A stretch of DNA of 64,000 nucleotides. Origin: Bifidobacterium avesanii (GTDB lineage: Bacteria > Actinomycetota > Actinomycetes > Actinomycetales > Bifidobacteriaceae). The translations under genes were made by a program, and so were the position numbers. Location of the stretch: assembly GCF_009299475.1 (NCBI RefSeq), contig NZ_WBSN01000008.1:39217-103216 (forward strand), in the 5' to 3' direction. Positions 43,715-54,934 of this stretch are shown here, piece by piece. How positions within the stretch are numbered: the first letter of the stretch is position 1; the number at the start of each line of letters is the position of its first letter. Under the pieces are notes generated by a model. It had not been told where the DNA came from and did not search any database. It worked only from the letters and a program-made list of their open reading frames with translations.

Positions 43715-44284
43715 TCAGCCGCGCCAGACGACCATGGTGGCGGCTTCGGCGGCGGGGCGGATGGCGGGCGGCAGGGATTGCGCGGGCCCGGCGGTGATTT
43801 CGCGGGCGTGGGCGTGGATTTCGTGGCGCCACATGCGGGCGCGGCGGGAGCGTTGGACCTCCACGATGTCGCCGTCGGCGTCGGCCGCGAAGATGGACGA
43901 TCCGGCGGGCTTGCGCAGGCGGCGGACCTGCCGGCGCAATTGGCGGTTTTCCTCCTGCAGCGCGAGGATGCGGGTGATGCCCGCGAGGTTGATGGACTCG
44001 TCCTGACTCAGATGCTGGGCCTGCACGAGCCGGTCGAGGTCGCGCAGGGAGTAGCGGCGGGCGCCGCCGCCGGTGCGCCGGGGCGTGACGAGTCCCACGC
44101 GGTCATACTGCCGCAGGGTCTGCGGGTGGACGCCGGCGACCGTGGCGGCCTGCGAGACGGTGAACACGGACAGGTTCACGTCGAATCCCATGTCGTCGAG
44201 CTCGTCCAGCTCGGCGCGCCCCTCCACGAGCATTTGGGCGCACAGGGCGTACGCCTTGCGGATCTGCTGCGCTATGCGGGCCAT
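43715..44284 (-). CDS. hspR: HspR, MerR-family heat-shock repressor
   Basis: This 189-residue protein has the MerR-type winged HTH VFTVSQAATVAGVHPQTLRQYDRVGLVTPRRT (two segments, about residues 40-71), then a coiled-coil-like stretch (ALQEENRQLRRQVRRLR). HspR represses dnaK and clpB by binding HAIR sites and is helped by DnaK itself. The gene is last in the order dnaK-grpE-dnaJ-hspR, as in Streptomyces. A matching HAIR site lies in front of dnaK. Confidence 0.93.
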   Translation of the reverse strand: MARIAQQIRKAYALCAQMLVEGRAELDELDDMGFDVNLSVFTVSQAATVAGVHPQTLRQYDRVGLVTPRRTGGGARRYSLRDLDRLVQAQHLSQDESINLAGITRILALQEENRQLRRQVRRLRKPAGSSIFAADADGDIVEVQRSRRARMWRHEIHAHAREITAGPAQSLPPAIRPAAEAATMVVWRG

Positions 44285-44466
44285 CCGTGCGCTCCTTTCC
44301 GAACGTATGACGATGGAAGATGATGAAAACGGGTATGGGAATTGAAAACGCCATCCCGGACGGAGTCCGCGGGGGCGGAATCGAAGGAGCCCCTTCGACC
44401 GCGCCTTTCGGGCTCCGCTCAGGATGACGGGAAAACGGAAAGCGGGCGGAAACCGCCGCCTCGGGC

Positions 44467-45492
44467 CTACCGTTCCGAAGCCAGCTCCCCGGCGAAGTCG
44501 CCGGACGCCTTGTCGAACTCCTTGGCGGCATGCTTGACGCCCAGCCCCGGCTTGGCGGGCACGTGGATCATCACGCGGCCGACCAAATCGCCCGGCGTAT
44601 TGCCGCGCTGGACGCCGGCGCCGCCGATGCGCACCTCGGTTCCGGAGGACGAGCCGGCCGGCACCTTGAAGGTGACCTCGTTGCCGTCGATGTCGTGCGC
44701 GACCACCTTGGCGCCGCCCACGGCCTCGGCCAGCGTGACGGGCAGGTCCATGACGATGTCCCGCCCGCGCATGGCGAACTTCGGGTCGGACTTGACGCTC
44801 ACGTTGAGATACAGGTCGCCGTGCGCGCCGCCGTTGAGGCCCGCGTGGCCCTTGCCGGCGAGGCGGATCTTCTGACCGTCCCTGACGCCCGCGGGAACGT
44901 GCGTCTTGAACTTGGAGCCGTCCACGCTCAGCGAGACGGTCGCGCCCTTGATCGCCTGACGCAGGGTCAGCGTGATCTTGGAGTTGCGGTCCTCGCCGCG
45001 TTGCGGGCGCGGGGCCTCCTCGTAGCCCTGATAGCCGCCGTAGCCGCCGGCCGACTGCGGGCCGCTGGCCGCACCGGCGCCGCCGAACATCGAGAAGATG
45101 TCGTTGAGGTTGGGGTTGCCGCCGCCGGAGGTGCTGAAGCGGATGCGCGAGCCGCCGTTGCCGCCCGCGCCGCCGCCGAACATGCCGCCGAACATATCGG
45201 CGAAGCCGGAGGCGTCGAACCCGCCCTGGCCGGAGCCGCCGGCGAAGCGCGCGCCGCCCATGCCGAACTGGCGGATGGCGTCGTACTTCTGGCGCTGGTC
45301 CTTGTTGCTCAGCACGTCATAGGCTTCGGAGATGTCCTTGAACTTCTCCTCGGCCTCCTTGGTTTTGTTGAGGTCCGGGTGGTACTTGCGCGCGAGCTTG
45401 CGGTACGCCTTGGTGATCTCCTGATCGCTGGCGTCCTTGGAGACACCGAGGACCTTGTAGAAATCCTTGCTCAGCCATTCATTCTCAGCCAT
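44467..45492 (-). CDS. dnaJ: DnaJ co-chaperone, type II (no zinc finger)
   Basis: This 341-residue co-chaperone has a J domain with HPD in YHPDLNKTK (near residue 35), a long Gly/Phe/Ala-rich linker (about 75-165), and the two C-terminal beta-sandwich substrate domains. The CxxCxGxG zinc-binding repeats of classical DnaJ are absent, so it is CbpA-like. It stimulates DnaK ATPase and delivers unfolded clients. A hairpin terminator separates it from grpE, so it may have its own promoter or be expressed less than dnaK-grpE. Confidence 0.93.
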   Translation of the reverse strand: MAENEWLSKDFYKVLGVSKDASDQEITKAYRKLARKYHPDLNKTKEAEEKFKDISEAYDVLSNKDQRQKYDAIRQFGMGGARFAGGSGQGGFDASGFADMFGGMFGGGAGGNGGSRIRFSTSGGGNPNLNDIFSMFGGAGAASGPQSAGGYGGYQGYEEAPRPQRGEDRNSKITLTLRQAIKGATVSLSVDGSKFKTHVPAGVRDGQKIRLAGKGHAGLNGGAHGDLYLNVSVKSDPKFAMRGRDIVMDLPVTLAEAVGGAKVVAHDIDGNEVTFKVPAGSSSGTEVRIGGAGVQRGNTPGDLVGRVMIHVPAKPGLGVKHAAKEFDKASGDFAGELASER

Positions 45493-45536
45493 CCCATGTC
45501 TCCTTTCCTACGAATGTTCATTCAGTCCTTATGAAA

Positions 45537-45563
45537 GGCTCCCCTCGGGTTGGGAGGGGAGCC
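45537..45563 (-). terminator. Hairpin between grpE and dnaJ
   Basis: GGCTCCCCT (45537-45545) pairs with AGGGGAGCC (45555-45563); on the minus strand it is followed by TTTCAT. It could partly terminate the dnaK-grpE transcript before dnaJ. Confidence 0.7.
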
Positions 45564-45573
45564 GATGTGCATG

Positions 45574-46212
45574 TCAGTTCTGCGGGGAGGCCACGACGAC
45601 ACGGGCGGCGCGGATCACGCGGTCACCGATGCGGTAGCCGGCCTCCACGACCGTGTCGACGGTCTCCTTCTCGGCCGACGCGTCCGGCTTGTGCAGGATC
45701 GCGTCGTGGCGGGTGGGGTCGAAGTCCTCGCCCTTCTCGCCGAACTTCTCGACGCCGAACTTGCCGAACGCCTTGTCGATCTTCGCTGCCACGGCGCTCA
45801 TCGAGTCGCTGAGCTCGCCGTGTTCGCGGATGCGGTCGATGTCGTCGAGGGCCGGCAGCAGCGCGGTGAGCACGTCGATGATGCCGTGCTGGCGGAAGCG
45901 CTCCTGCTCCTTGGACGCGCGGTTGCGGAAGTTGATGAACTCCGCGCGCTCGCGCTGCAGGGCCTCGAGGTATTCGGCGGCCTCCTTCTTGGCCTTGCCG
46001 AGCGGGGTCAGCTCGTCGGCGGGGGCGTCGGATCCGGCCTTGCCGTCCTCGGCGGGCTTACCGTCCGCGGCGGCCTTGGCATCCGCTGCCGCACCGGCAC
46101 CGGCTTCAGGCGCGGCGGCCGCCGCATCGGCACCCTCTTCGGGCGTCTTCGCGGCGGCGTCGTCGGCGTTCGGCAGATCGTTCAGGTAGTCGTCCTTGTT
46201 GAACTCAGCCAT
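45574..46212 (-). CDS. grpE: GrpE nucleotide-exchange factor
   Basis: This 212-residue protein has an Ala/Asp/Pro-rich N-terminal tail of about 65 residues, a long helix (KKEAAEYLEALQRERAEFIN, FRNRASKE), the four-helix region (LLPALDDIDRIREHGEL) and a C-terminal beta wing (DTVVEAGYRIGDRVIRAARV). It releases ADP from DnaK. It starts 11 bp after the dnaK stop codon. Confidence 0.96.
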   Translation of the reverse strand: MAEFNKDDYLNDLPNADDAAAKTPEEGADAAAAAPEAGAGAAADAKAAADGKPAEDGKAGSDAPADELTPLGKAKKEAAEYLEALQRERAEFINFRNRASKEQERFRQHGIIDVLTALLPALDDIDRIREHGELSDSMSAVAAKIDKAFGKFGVEKFGEKGEDFDPTRHDAILHKPDASAEKETVDTVVEAGYRIGDRVIRAARVVVASPQN

Positions 46213-46223
46213 GGCGAGGAACC

Positions 46224-48107
<1,884 letters not shown>

Positions 48108-48183
48108 AATGTGCTCCTTTGTTGTTCGTTTCGTTCTTACGTTCTTCGCTCAGGTTCCGGTTGGTTTCCTTCGCCTTCCAAAA

Positions 48184-48204
48184 CTTGAGCCTACATCACT
48201 CAAC
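48184..48204. promoter_or_regulatory. HAIR element (HspR-binding site)
   Basis: CTTGAGC-n7-ACTCAAC matches the HAIR consensus CTTGAGT-n7-ACTCAAG at 12 of 14 arm positions. It lies 77 bp upstream of the dnaK start, where HspR would block transcription. Confidence 0.85.
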
Positions 48205-48281
48205 TTTCGTTCGCAACTTTTTATTCCCGCCCGGCGGGGGATTTTCCGGCGAATTTTCCCGGACACGCATTTGCAGTCATT

Positions 48282-48297
48282 CTGCCAACGTTTGCAG
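48282..48297. promoter_or_regulatory. Maltose-type LacI operator upstream of lacI
   Basis: CTGCCAACGTTTGCAG is a near-palindrome centred on ACGT. Similar sites lie at 56240-56255 and 56363-56378 in the MalE/GH13 promoter region, so one regulator probably binds all three. Confidence 0.7.
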
Positions 48298-48363
48298 TAT
48301 GATGGTGCGGTACGAAAACGCACATGGCAGTACGCATCCAACATGCATGCAACGGGAGGGAAC

Positions 48364-49407
48364 ATGGCAAAAGCGGACATCCACGCAGTCGCCAAGGCGG
48401 CGGGCGTGTCCATCTCCACCGTGTCGCGCACCTTCACGCGCCCGGAACTGGTCTCCGCCAAAACGCGCGCCAAGGTGCTGGAGGTGGCCGACCGGCTCGA
48501 CTTCAACATCTCCCGCTCCGCCACCGCGCTCAAGTCCGGCCAGACCTACCGCGTGGCGCTGCTCATGAACGAGGAGATCACCAGCTGGTTCAACACGCAG
48601 ACCTTCGCGGGCATCGAATCGGTCATGCACCCGGCCGGATACGACATCTCGCTCTTCCAGCACATCGATACGCCGGAGACCCGGCACAAGTTCTTCACCG
48701 ACCTGCCCATCAGACGCAACGTGGACGCCGTGTTCGTGGCGTCCTTCGCCATCGACCCGCATGAGGCCGAGCAGCTCCAGCGCATCCACGTGCCGATCGT
48801 CGGCATCAACACCCCGCCGTCGGACGGCCTCGACGCCACCGTGTGCATCGACGACGAGAAGGGCATGGCCACGGCCACACAGTACCTCATCAATCTGGGG
48901 CACCGCCGCATCGTCTACACCTGCTCCGAGGCGGCCGCCATGGGCGCCTCCATCGACGCGCGCACGCAGGGGTTCATCAACGCCTGCCGCGACGCGGAAT
49001 CCAAGCACGACATCGACTGGAAGGTGCTGCCGGTGGCGCGCGGCCCGGAATTCGCCGACTCCGCGCTGGCCGCGCTGCTCACGCTGGACGAGTTCCCGGA
49101 CGCGATCTGCTGCCAGATGGACATGATGGCCATCCCGCTAGTGCTCAAGCTGGGCCGCTACGGGCACATCACGCCGCGCGACTATTCGATCGTCGGCTTC
49201 GACGACAGCCCCTACGCGGACACCATCAACCTGACCACCATGCGCCAGAATCCGTACGACATGGGCCGCCGCGCCGCGCTCAAGGCGCTCAAGCTCATCA
49301 ACGGCGACGCATTGGACACCCCGCACGAGACCGTGGAGGCGCAGCTCGTCCCGCGCGGCACCGCGGCGCCGTTCGATCAGGAAGTGCCGTTCACCCCAGC
49401 GGCGTGA
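48364..49407 (+). CDS. LacI-family regulator of malto-oligosaccharide genes (MalR-like)
   Basis: This 347-residue protein has its HTH at the very N-terminus (DIHAVAKAAGVSISTVSRTF) and a sugar-binding domain with IVGFDDSPYADTINLTTMRQ. A GGGAGGGA tract lies before ATG 48364. It neighbours the pullulanase-MalGFE genes and its own promoter carries a TGCAAACGTTTGCA-like site found again before malE and the GH13 gene. It is therefore the probable repressor of starch/maltose use. Its 3' end overlaps the convergent TraX-like gene by 17 bp. Confidence 0.92.
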   Translation: MAKADIHAVAKAAGVSISTVSRTFTRPELVSAKTRAKVLEVADRLDFNISRSATALKSGQTYRVALLMNEEITSWFNTQTFAGIESVMHPAGYDISLFQHIDTPETRHKFFTDLPIRRNVDAVFVASFAIDPHEAEQLQRIHVPIVGINTPPSDGLDATVCIDDEKGMATATQYLINLGHRRIVYTCSEAAAMGASIDARTQGFINACRDAESKHDIDWKVLPVARGPEFADSALAALLTLDEFPDAICCQMDMMAIPLVLKLGRYGHITPRDYSIVGFDDSPYADTINLTTMRQNPYDMGRRAALKALKLINGDALDTPHETVEAQLVPRGTAAPFDQEVPFTPAA

Positions 49408-50146
49408 GCGCCGTCAGCGCGGCGCCGGCCAGCAGGAGTGCGGGATAGACCGCATACCACGCCCACCGCGTCCGCCACGGCCGTCGCCCCGCGCCCGCGT
49501 CCCCGCCGACGCGGTCGTCACGGTAGTGCAGCACGGCCACGCCAACCGCCGGCGTAACGCACAGCACCGCACCCAACAGCCCCGCGGTGAGCATCATCGT
49601 GTTCTCGCGGGCGCGCAGGAACCGAAACACCAAGGCGAACAGCAGGGTGGCCACGCCCACGAACATCACGCGCTGGCGCACTCCCACGCCCAGCAGCAGG
49701 TTCCACAGCAACCCGGCGACCACAATCAGCGCGGACAGCGCCCACCGCGCGGCGCGGCCGGACGCCCCCGCGTACCGCCGCGCCGCCCAGTCGAGCAGCA
49801 TGAGCACCGCCAGCGCGATCGCCAACCCCCACACCGGGTTCTGCGAGCGCGGATCGAACGCCATGCCGGACGCGACAAGGTCATACGGCACCTCACACAC
49901 GGCGGCGAGCGCGACCAGCCGGCCCAGATACGCGCCCGCGTGGCACGTGACGCGGCTTCCCTCGACCAGCAGCCATGCGTAGATCGGGATCGCGGTCCAG
50001 GAGACGGCCTCGCACAGCACCGCGGCGGTCAGGGAGCCCATGTTGTCCGCGGAGGGCGCGCCGAGCAGGGCCGGCACCACGGTGGTGGACGCGACGGACA
50101 GGGCCATGCAGACCGCGCCGACGAGCTTGAGACGGAAGGCGTTCAT
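49391..50146 (-). CDS. TraX-family membrane protein
   Basis: This 251-residue protein has seven or so hydrophobic spans and TraX-like motifs: IPIYAWLLVEGSRVTC and YLGRLVALAAVCEVPYDL. TraX proteins are membrane acyltransferase-like enzymes first known from pilin N-acetylation in F plasmids. Chromosomal relatives in Gram-positives have no settled role; modification of a surface glycan or peptide is plausible. It is in the same direction as, and only 9 bp after, the pullulanase gene. Confidence 0.8.
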   Translation of the reverse strand: MNAFRLKLVGAVCMALSVASTTVVPALLGAPSADNMGSLTAAVLCEAVSWTAIPIYAWLLVEGSRVTCHAGAYLGRLVALAAVCEVPYDLVASGMAFDPRSQNPVWGLAIALAVLMLLDWAARRYAGASGRAARWALSALIVVAGLLWNLLLGVGVRQRVMFVGVATLLFALVFRFLRARENTMMLTAGLLGAVLCVTPAVGVAVLHYRDDRVGGDAGAGRRPWRTRWAWYAVYPALLLAGAALTALTPLG

Positions 50147-50155
50147 GGCTTCAGC

Positions 50156-52198
50156 CTACCGCCGCGTCCGTCGCCACACGGTGAAGCTGTGCGGCGGCAG
50201 CACGAGCGCGCGACCCCTCACGCGCGCCTCGTCGCTGCCCTTGCCGACCTGTCCGTTTCCGGCTCCGGCTCCGGCCGAGCAGTACACGCACGTCCACGCC
50301 CCGGGGTCAATCCGCTCAAGTTCGCCGTACGGCTCGGGCGTCTCCAGTTCGACCGTCAGCTGCATACGCGCTTCGTCGGTCGGATTGACCGCCACGCAGT
50401 CGCCGCCCACGAGGAACACCACCACGGCGTCGTTCCGCGGCACGACCGTCCGCGGGCCGCCGAACCACGCCGGGTTCCCGCGGCGCAGGCGAATCAGCGA
50501 CGCATAGTGCCCGGCCAGCGAGCGCAGCCGCCGCGCGCGCCTCCAGTCGAGCCGATTCAGGGACGCGGGGCTACTGTACGAGTCGGCATCGCCGCGCTTG
50601 GTGCGCGCGAACTCCTCGCCGCCCAGCAGGAACGGCACGCCGGCGGCGGAGAACACGATGCCCGCGGCCAGACGGTTGGCGGCCATGAGGTCGTCGCATG
50701 CGGGCCCGTCCGCGGCGTAGTCGGCGTCGGAGGGCATGCCGCGCATGGTGGCGCACAGCTTGTCCCACAGGGTCAGGTCGTCGTGCGCGGACACGTACTG
50801 GATCACCTGCCCCACGCCGGCCGTCTCATGCGGGGTGCCGCGCCACGCGTCCTCGGCGTGGCGGATGTCCACTGCGAAGTCGTCGGCGGCGCCGCTCAGG
50901 TAGCCGGGCACCTTTTGATAGAACACATGGCCGCGCACGGCGTCTCGCGTGGAGTCGCAGAACGCCCCGATGCACGGGTCGAGGTACGGCAGGCCACGCT
51001 TGTCCGCAAGCACCACGTCGGCGGCGGGGTCGAGCGCGGTGGAGCGGGCCGACCATGGTTCGCCGTGCATGAGGATGGACGCGCCGTCCGGCAGCTCGTC
51101 GAGCGCGGCGCGCACCGCGTTCATGGTGTCCACGTCGATGAGCCCCATGAGGTCGAAGCGGAATCCGTCGACGTGGTATTCGCGCGCCCAGTAGGCCACC
51201 GATTCGACGATGTACCGGCGCATCATGGCCCGTTCGGTGGCCACGTCGTTGCCGCAGCCGGACCCGTCGGCGAGGGTGCCGTCCGCGCGGCGGCGCAGCG
51301 CGTAGCCGGGGACCATGCGCTCGAACCAGTTGTCGGCGGAGAACATGTGGTTGTACACCACGTCCATGATCACCTTGACACCGGCGGCGTGCAGCGACTG
51401 GATCATGCGCTTGCATTCGCGGATGCGGACCTCGCCGTGGAACGGGTCGGTGCTGTAGGAGCCCTCCGGCACGTTGTAGTTGAGGGGGTCGTAGCCCCAG
51501 TTGAAGCCGCGCGCGGGGTCGTCGGCCGGCAGCGATTCGTCGATCGACCCGTAGTCGTAGAACGGCATGAGCTGCACGGCGGTGACGCCCAGCCGGTGCA
51601 GGTAGTTGACGCAGGTGGGGAATTCGCCCTCGCCGTCCACGGTGGTGTCCGCGTGCGTGAAGGCCAGATAGCGTCCACGATGTTCGGCCGGCACGCCGGA
51701 ATGCGGGTCGTTGCTGAAGTCGCCGATGTGGGTCTCCCAAATGACCAGTTCATTCGCCGGCACGCACGGGCGGCGGTCATGCCCCCAGCCGTCGGGGTCG
51801 GTGCGCCTAAGGTCCACGACCATACTGCGCCGGCCGTTCACGCCGGCGGCGCGGGCCCACGGATCGGCGGTGCGGTTGACCGTGCCGTCGGGGAAGCGGA
51901 CCACGTAGTCGTAGTAGACGCCGTGGCCCACGCCCTCGCAGCGGACCAGCCATGTGCCGCCTTCGGAGGGGACGAGTTCGTGGGTCTCCGCGGGTTCGGC
52001 CCCACCGGCTTCGGCGGGCGAGCCGGCGGCGAACAGACGCAGGGTCACGCCCGCGGCGGTCGGCGCCCACACGCGGAAGGCGGTGCCTTCGGCATCGGGG
52101 CGGGCGCCGAGGTCGTCGCCGGCGTAGGTCGGCACGTCCGGGCACGGCATGCCCTCCTCGGCCGGGGTGCGGTTGATGGCGGCAACCTGCCGTTCCAT
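50156..52198 (-). CDS. Type I pullulanase / glycogen debranching GH13 enzyme
   Basis: This 680-residue enzyme hydrolyses alpha-1,6 branches. A CBM48-like beta-sandwich (about 35-130) precedes the barrel. The pullulanase signature FNWGYDP is at 232-238. GH13 regions follow: DVVYNH (279-284), GFRFDLMG with nucleophile D349, HGEPW with acid E380, and SAHDD (H472, D474). There is no signal peptide, so it trims imported branched malto-oligosaccharides. It lies downstream of malG in the same direction. Confidence 0.93.
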   Translation of the reverse strand: MERQVAAINRTPAEEGMPCPDVPTYAGDDLGARPDAEGTAFRVWAPTAAGVTLRLFAAGSPAEAGGAEPAETHELVPSEGGTWLVRCEGVGHGVYYDYVVRFPDGTVNRTADPWARAAGVNGRRSMVVDLRRTDPDGWGHDRRPCVPANELVIWETHIGDFSNDPHSGVPAEHRGRYLAFTHADTTVDGEGEFPTCVNYLHRLGVTAVQLMPFYDYGSIDESLPADDPARGFNWGYDPLNYNVPEGSYSTDPFHGEVRIRECKRMIQSLHAAGVKVIMDVVYNHMFSADNWFERMVPGYALRRRADGTLADGSGCGNDVATERAMMRRYIVESVAYWAREYHVDGFRFDLMGLIDVDTMNAVRAALDELPDGASILMHGEPWSARSTALDPAADVVLADKRGLPYLDPCIGAFCDSTRDAVRGHVFYQKVPGYLSGAADDFAVDIRHAEDAWRGTPHETAGVGQVIQYVSAHDDLTLWDKLCATMRGMPSDADYAADGPACDDLMAANRLAAGIVFSAAGVPFLLGGEEFARTKRGDADSYSSPASLNRLDWRRARRLRSLAGHYASLIRLRRGNPAWFGGPRTVVPRNDAVVVFLVGGDCVAVNPTDEARMQLTVELETPEPYGELERIDPGAWTCVYCSAGAGAGNGQVGKGSDEARVRGRALVLPPHSFTVWRRTRR

Positions 52199-52307
52199 GC
52201 TCTGTGTCCTTTCTTGATGATGCGCGTGGCGCGCGCAGAAGTTGCATATTCAGGCGTTTACGGCGGGTAAATCGCCACGCATGCGCACGGATCTGCAACT
52301 TTTGGGC

Positions 52308-52459
52308 AGTCGAAGCCCACAGGGTTTCCTTGATGGCTCGCCTCCGGCCCCTGCAATTATGGGCTCGCCTTACGGCGAGGCTCAATCCGGCCTTCGCGTC
52401 CTTGGCGGACGCTCAGGCTGAAGCCAGTCGGAAGCCCACAGGGCTTCCTTGATGACTTC
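52308..52459. repeat. Two hairpin-forming direct repeats after malG
   Basis: GAAGCCCACAGGG-TTCCTTGATG occurs at about 52312-52334 and 52431-52453. The second folds as GGAAGCCC...GGCTTCC directly after the malG stop and may be its terminator. Between the copies lies another hairpin, GCTCGCC-ttac-GGCGAGG (52363-52381). Nearer the pullulanase start, AGTTGCA and TGCAACT (52236-52300 region) are inverted. Confidence 0.65.
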
Positions 52460-53366
52460 AGCCCTTGACCGAACCGCTCATCGACTCCTGGTAGAAGCGC
52501 TGCATCACGATGAACAGGATGGCGATCGGGATGGAGACCACCACCGCGCCGGCGGCGAAGCGTGCGTACCAGTCCTGGATGTACTCCTTGTCGAGCATGA
52601 GCCACAGGCCCAGCGCGACCGTGTAGTTCGACTGCGTGCGGCAGATCACCTTCGCCATCACGAAGTCGAGCCACGGGGTGAGGAAGCCGGTGATGGCCTG
52701 ATAGACGATCATGGGCCGGGAGATGGGGATGATGATCTTGGTGAACACCTGCCAGCGAGTGCAGCCGTCGATCAGCGCGGCTTCATCGAGCGACATCGGA
52801 ATGGTGTCCATATAGCCCTTCATCACGTAGAATCCAGCGCCCGAACCTGCGGAATACACTAGAATCAACGCGATGAGCACCGCGGCGGAGCCCTCCGTGA
52901 GCTGCATGGCCTTGAGGATGAAGTAGATCGCGGTGACGGCCATGATGCCGGGGAACATGCCCAGGATGAGCGCCACGTTCATGAACGTGCGGCGGAAGCG
53001 GAAGCGCAGGCGGGACATGCAGTACGCCACGGACAGCACGAAGAACACCGAGATGAGGCACACGAAGCACGCCACGACGAGCGTGTTCATGAACATTTTC
53101 GGGAAGTTCATCACCGTGCGGTCGGTGAACAGCGTCACATAGTTGTCGAGCGTGTACTCCTTGGGGAAGAAGGAGTCTGTGTAGGGGGCGGTGTTCCTGT
53201 TGAAGCTCTCGAAGAACACCCACACGATCGGCACCAGCCAGATCACCGCCATGACGGCGAGGAACAGGTGCGCGGCGATGTCGCCGGCGATGCGGCGCTT
53301 CTTCTGGTCGTGCAGCAGGCCGTGGGATTCGCCGCGGATTTCGCCGCGGAGCTGAGCGTCTTTCAT
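52458..53366 (-). CDS. malG: Maltose/malto-oligosaccharide ABC permease (MalG type)
   Basis: This 302-residue CUT1 permease has six spans and the EAA loop DEAALIDGCTRWQVFTKIII. Its ATG overlaps the malF stop by four bases, with GAGGAGG upstream, so the two are translated together. It works with MalF and the binding protein encoded upstream to import malto-oligosaccharides, which the adjacent pullulanase and GH13 glucosidase then degrade. Confidence 0.93.
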   Translation of the reverse strand: MKDAQLRGEIRGESHGLLHDQKKRRIAGDIAAHLFLAVMAVIWLVPIVWVFFESFNRNTAPYTDSFFPKEYTLDNYVTLFTDRTVMNFPKMFMNTLVVACFVCLISVFFVLSVAYCMSRLRFRFRRTFMNVALILGMFPGIMAVTAIYFILKAMQLTEGSAAVLIALILVYSAGSGAGFYVMKGYMDTIPMSLDEAALIDGCTRWQVFTKIIIPISRPMIVYQAITGFLTPWLDFVMAKVICRTQSNYTVALGLWLMLDKEYIQDWYARFAAGAVVVSIPIAILFIVMQRFYQESMSGSVKG

Positions 53367-54769
53367 CGGAACGCCTCCTCGTTCTTGTAGGACCCGGAAT
53401 TGCGGTAGGTAAGCAGTGCCACCGCCGCGAGCACGATGAACGTCATGATGCCGATCACGGCGCCGAGGTTGTAGTCGCCGCGGTCCACGGTGAGCTTGTA
53501 CAGCCAGGTGATGAGCAGGTCGGTCTTGCCGGCGGACTGGCCCACCTGGCTCGGTTCGCCCTGCGACAGCAGGTAGATCACGTTGAAGTTGTTCACGTTG
53601 CCGGTGAACGTGGTGATGAGGTACGGGGTGAGCACGAAGAAGATGTACGGCATGGTGATCTTGGAGAAGATCTGCCACCAGTTCGCGCCGTCGATCTTCG
53701 CGGCCTCGTACTGCTCGGCGGGGATGTTCTGCAGGATGCCGGTCACCTGCATGATCGTGTACGGGATGCCCACCCACAGGTTGATCACGATCACGGTCAC
53801 GCGCGCCCACGTCACGTCGGTGAAGAACGGCAGCGCCTGGTCGATCCACCCCCAGTTGATGAGCATGCGGTTGATCGCGCCCTGCGGCTGCAGCATGGTG
53901 CGCATGGTGAGCAGGGAGACGAACTGCGGCACGGCGATGGACATGGAGAACACCGCGCGCCAGAAGCCCTTGCCGTGTGTGGTCTTGCGGTTGATGACCA
54001 TGGCCATGAACAGGCCGAAGAAGAAGTTGAGGAACGTGGCGAAGAACGCCCACACCAGCGTCCAGCCGAGCACCGAGAAGAACAGCTTGGCATTGACGTC
54101 GCCGGAGGCGCTGCCGGAGAACACCGACTTGAACGCGTCGAGCCCGGTCCAGTCGAACAGCAGCACATGGTTCTGGTCGTAGTTGGTGAAGGCCATGGAG
54201 ATCATGAAGATCAGCGGCAGCACGGTGAACACGGCGATGCCCAGCGTGGGCAGGGCCATGAGCAGGTTGGAGACCTTGCCGTCCTTGAGCTCGCGCAGGT
54301 CGTCGGCGAAGCTCGGGGCCTTGCCGCCGTTGGCGCGGGCCAGGCATTCGGCCTTGTACGCGCTGCGCACGGCCATGGCCCACCACAGCAGGAACACCGC
54401 GCAGATGGCCACGGTGCACACGCCGTACAGCAGGATGACCACGGAGTTGTCGCCCTGCACGTACTCCCAGAAGCCGTCGACGAGCTGCTGGCCGCCCTCG
54501 TTGTCGCCGAGGGACGGGAGCATGGCGAGGTTGTGGGCGCCGGAGGAAATCATGAACGCGATGAAGGCGATCTCGCCGGCGAGCAGGATCAGCCCCTTGA
54601 TGATTTGCCGATGCGCGAAGTTGCCGAGGCCGAAGACCAGCGCGGACAGTTTGGTGAGCGCGTCGCCGTCGGCGAGCGCGGCGCGCAGGGTATACGGCGA
54701 TGGCGCCACGTCGTCCGGGTTCGGCTTGCGGCGGCGCTTCGCCATCGTTGACATGGTCGCAGTGGACAT
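53363..54769 (-). CDS. malF: Maltose/malto-oligosaccharide ABC permease (MalF type)
   Basis: This 468-residue permease has two or three extra N-terminal spans before the MalF core, as in E. coli MalF. The EAA loop is EAAKIDGANWWQIFSKITMP. The core is preceded by the large extracytoplasmic segment between about residues 200 and 240 (FTNYDQNHVLLFDW). It starts MSTATMSTMAK at 54769. No dedicated ATPase is present in the cluster. Confidence 0.94.
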   Translation of the reverse strand: MSTATMSTMAKRRRKPNPDDVAPSPYTLRAALADGDALTKLSALVFGLGNFAHRQIIKGLILLAGEIAFIAFMISSGAHNLAMLPSLGDNEGGQQLVDGFWEYVQGDNSVVILLYGVCTVAICAVFLLWWAMAVRSAYKAECLARANGGKAPSFADDLRELKDGKVSNLLMALPTLGIAVFTVLPLIFMISMAFTNYDQNHVLLFDWTGLDAFKSVFSGSASGDVNAKLFFSVLGWTLVWAFFATFLNFFFGLFMAMVINRKTTHGKGFWRAVFSMSIAVPQFVSLLTMRTMLQPQGAINRMLINWGWIDQALPFFTDVTWARVTVIVINLWVGIPYTIMQVTGILQNIPAEQYEAAKIDGANWWQIFSKITMPYIFFVLTPYLITTFTGNVNNFNVIYLLSQGEPSQVGQSAGKTDLLITWLYKLTVDRGDYNLGAVIGIMTFIVLAAVALLTYRNSGSYKNEEAFR

Positions 54770-54934
54770 GGTTACCGCCTTGGTGTGGATGGAATGGTGA
54801 TGCGATGGGATGATGGGCGAACGGGAAAACCGCCCGTCCCGGCGGGGAGAAAGGGGAAACGCCGGGATGCGGGACGGAGTGGAAGCGGCGGCCCGGCAAG
54901 GAAGCGGAGTGCCGGACCGCCGACGTGGGGATGG

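Noticed and set aside
49526..52270. 914-residue plus-strand frame opposite pullulanase and TraX genes
   Set aside because: Its His/Arg/Gly/Val-rich composition and antisense position to GH13 catalytic motifs mark it as a shadow.
52458..54899. Single 813-residue frame spanning malG and malF
   Set aside because: Only its last 302 residues match MalG. The upstream part is a wrong-phase reading of malF, which ends at 53363 with a four-base overlap.
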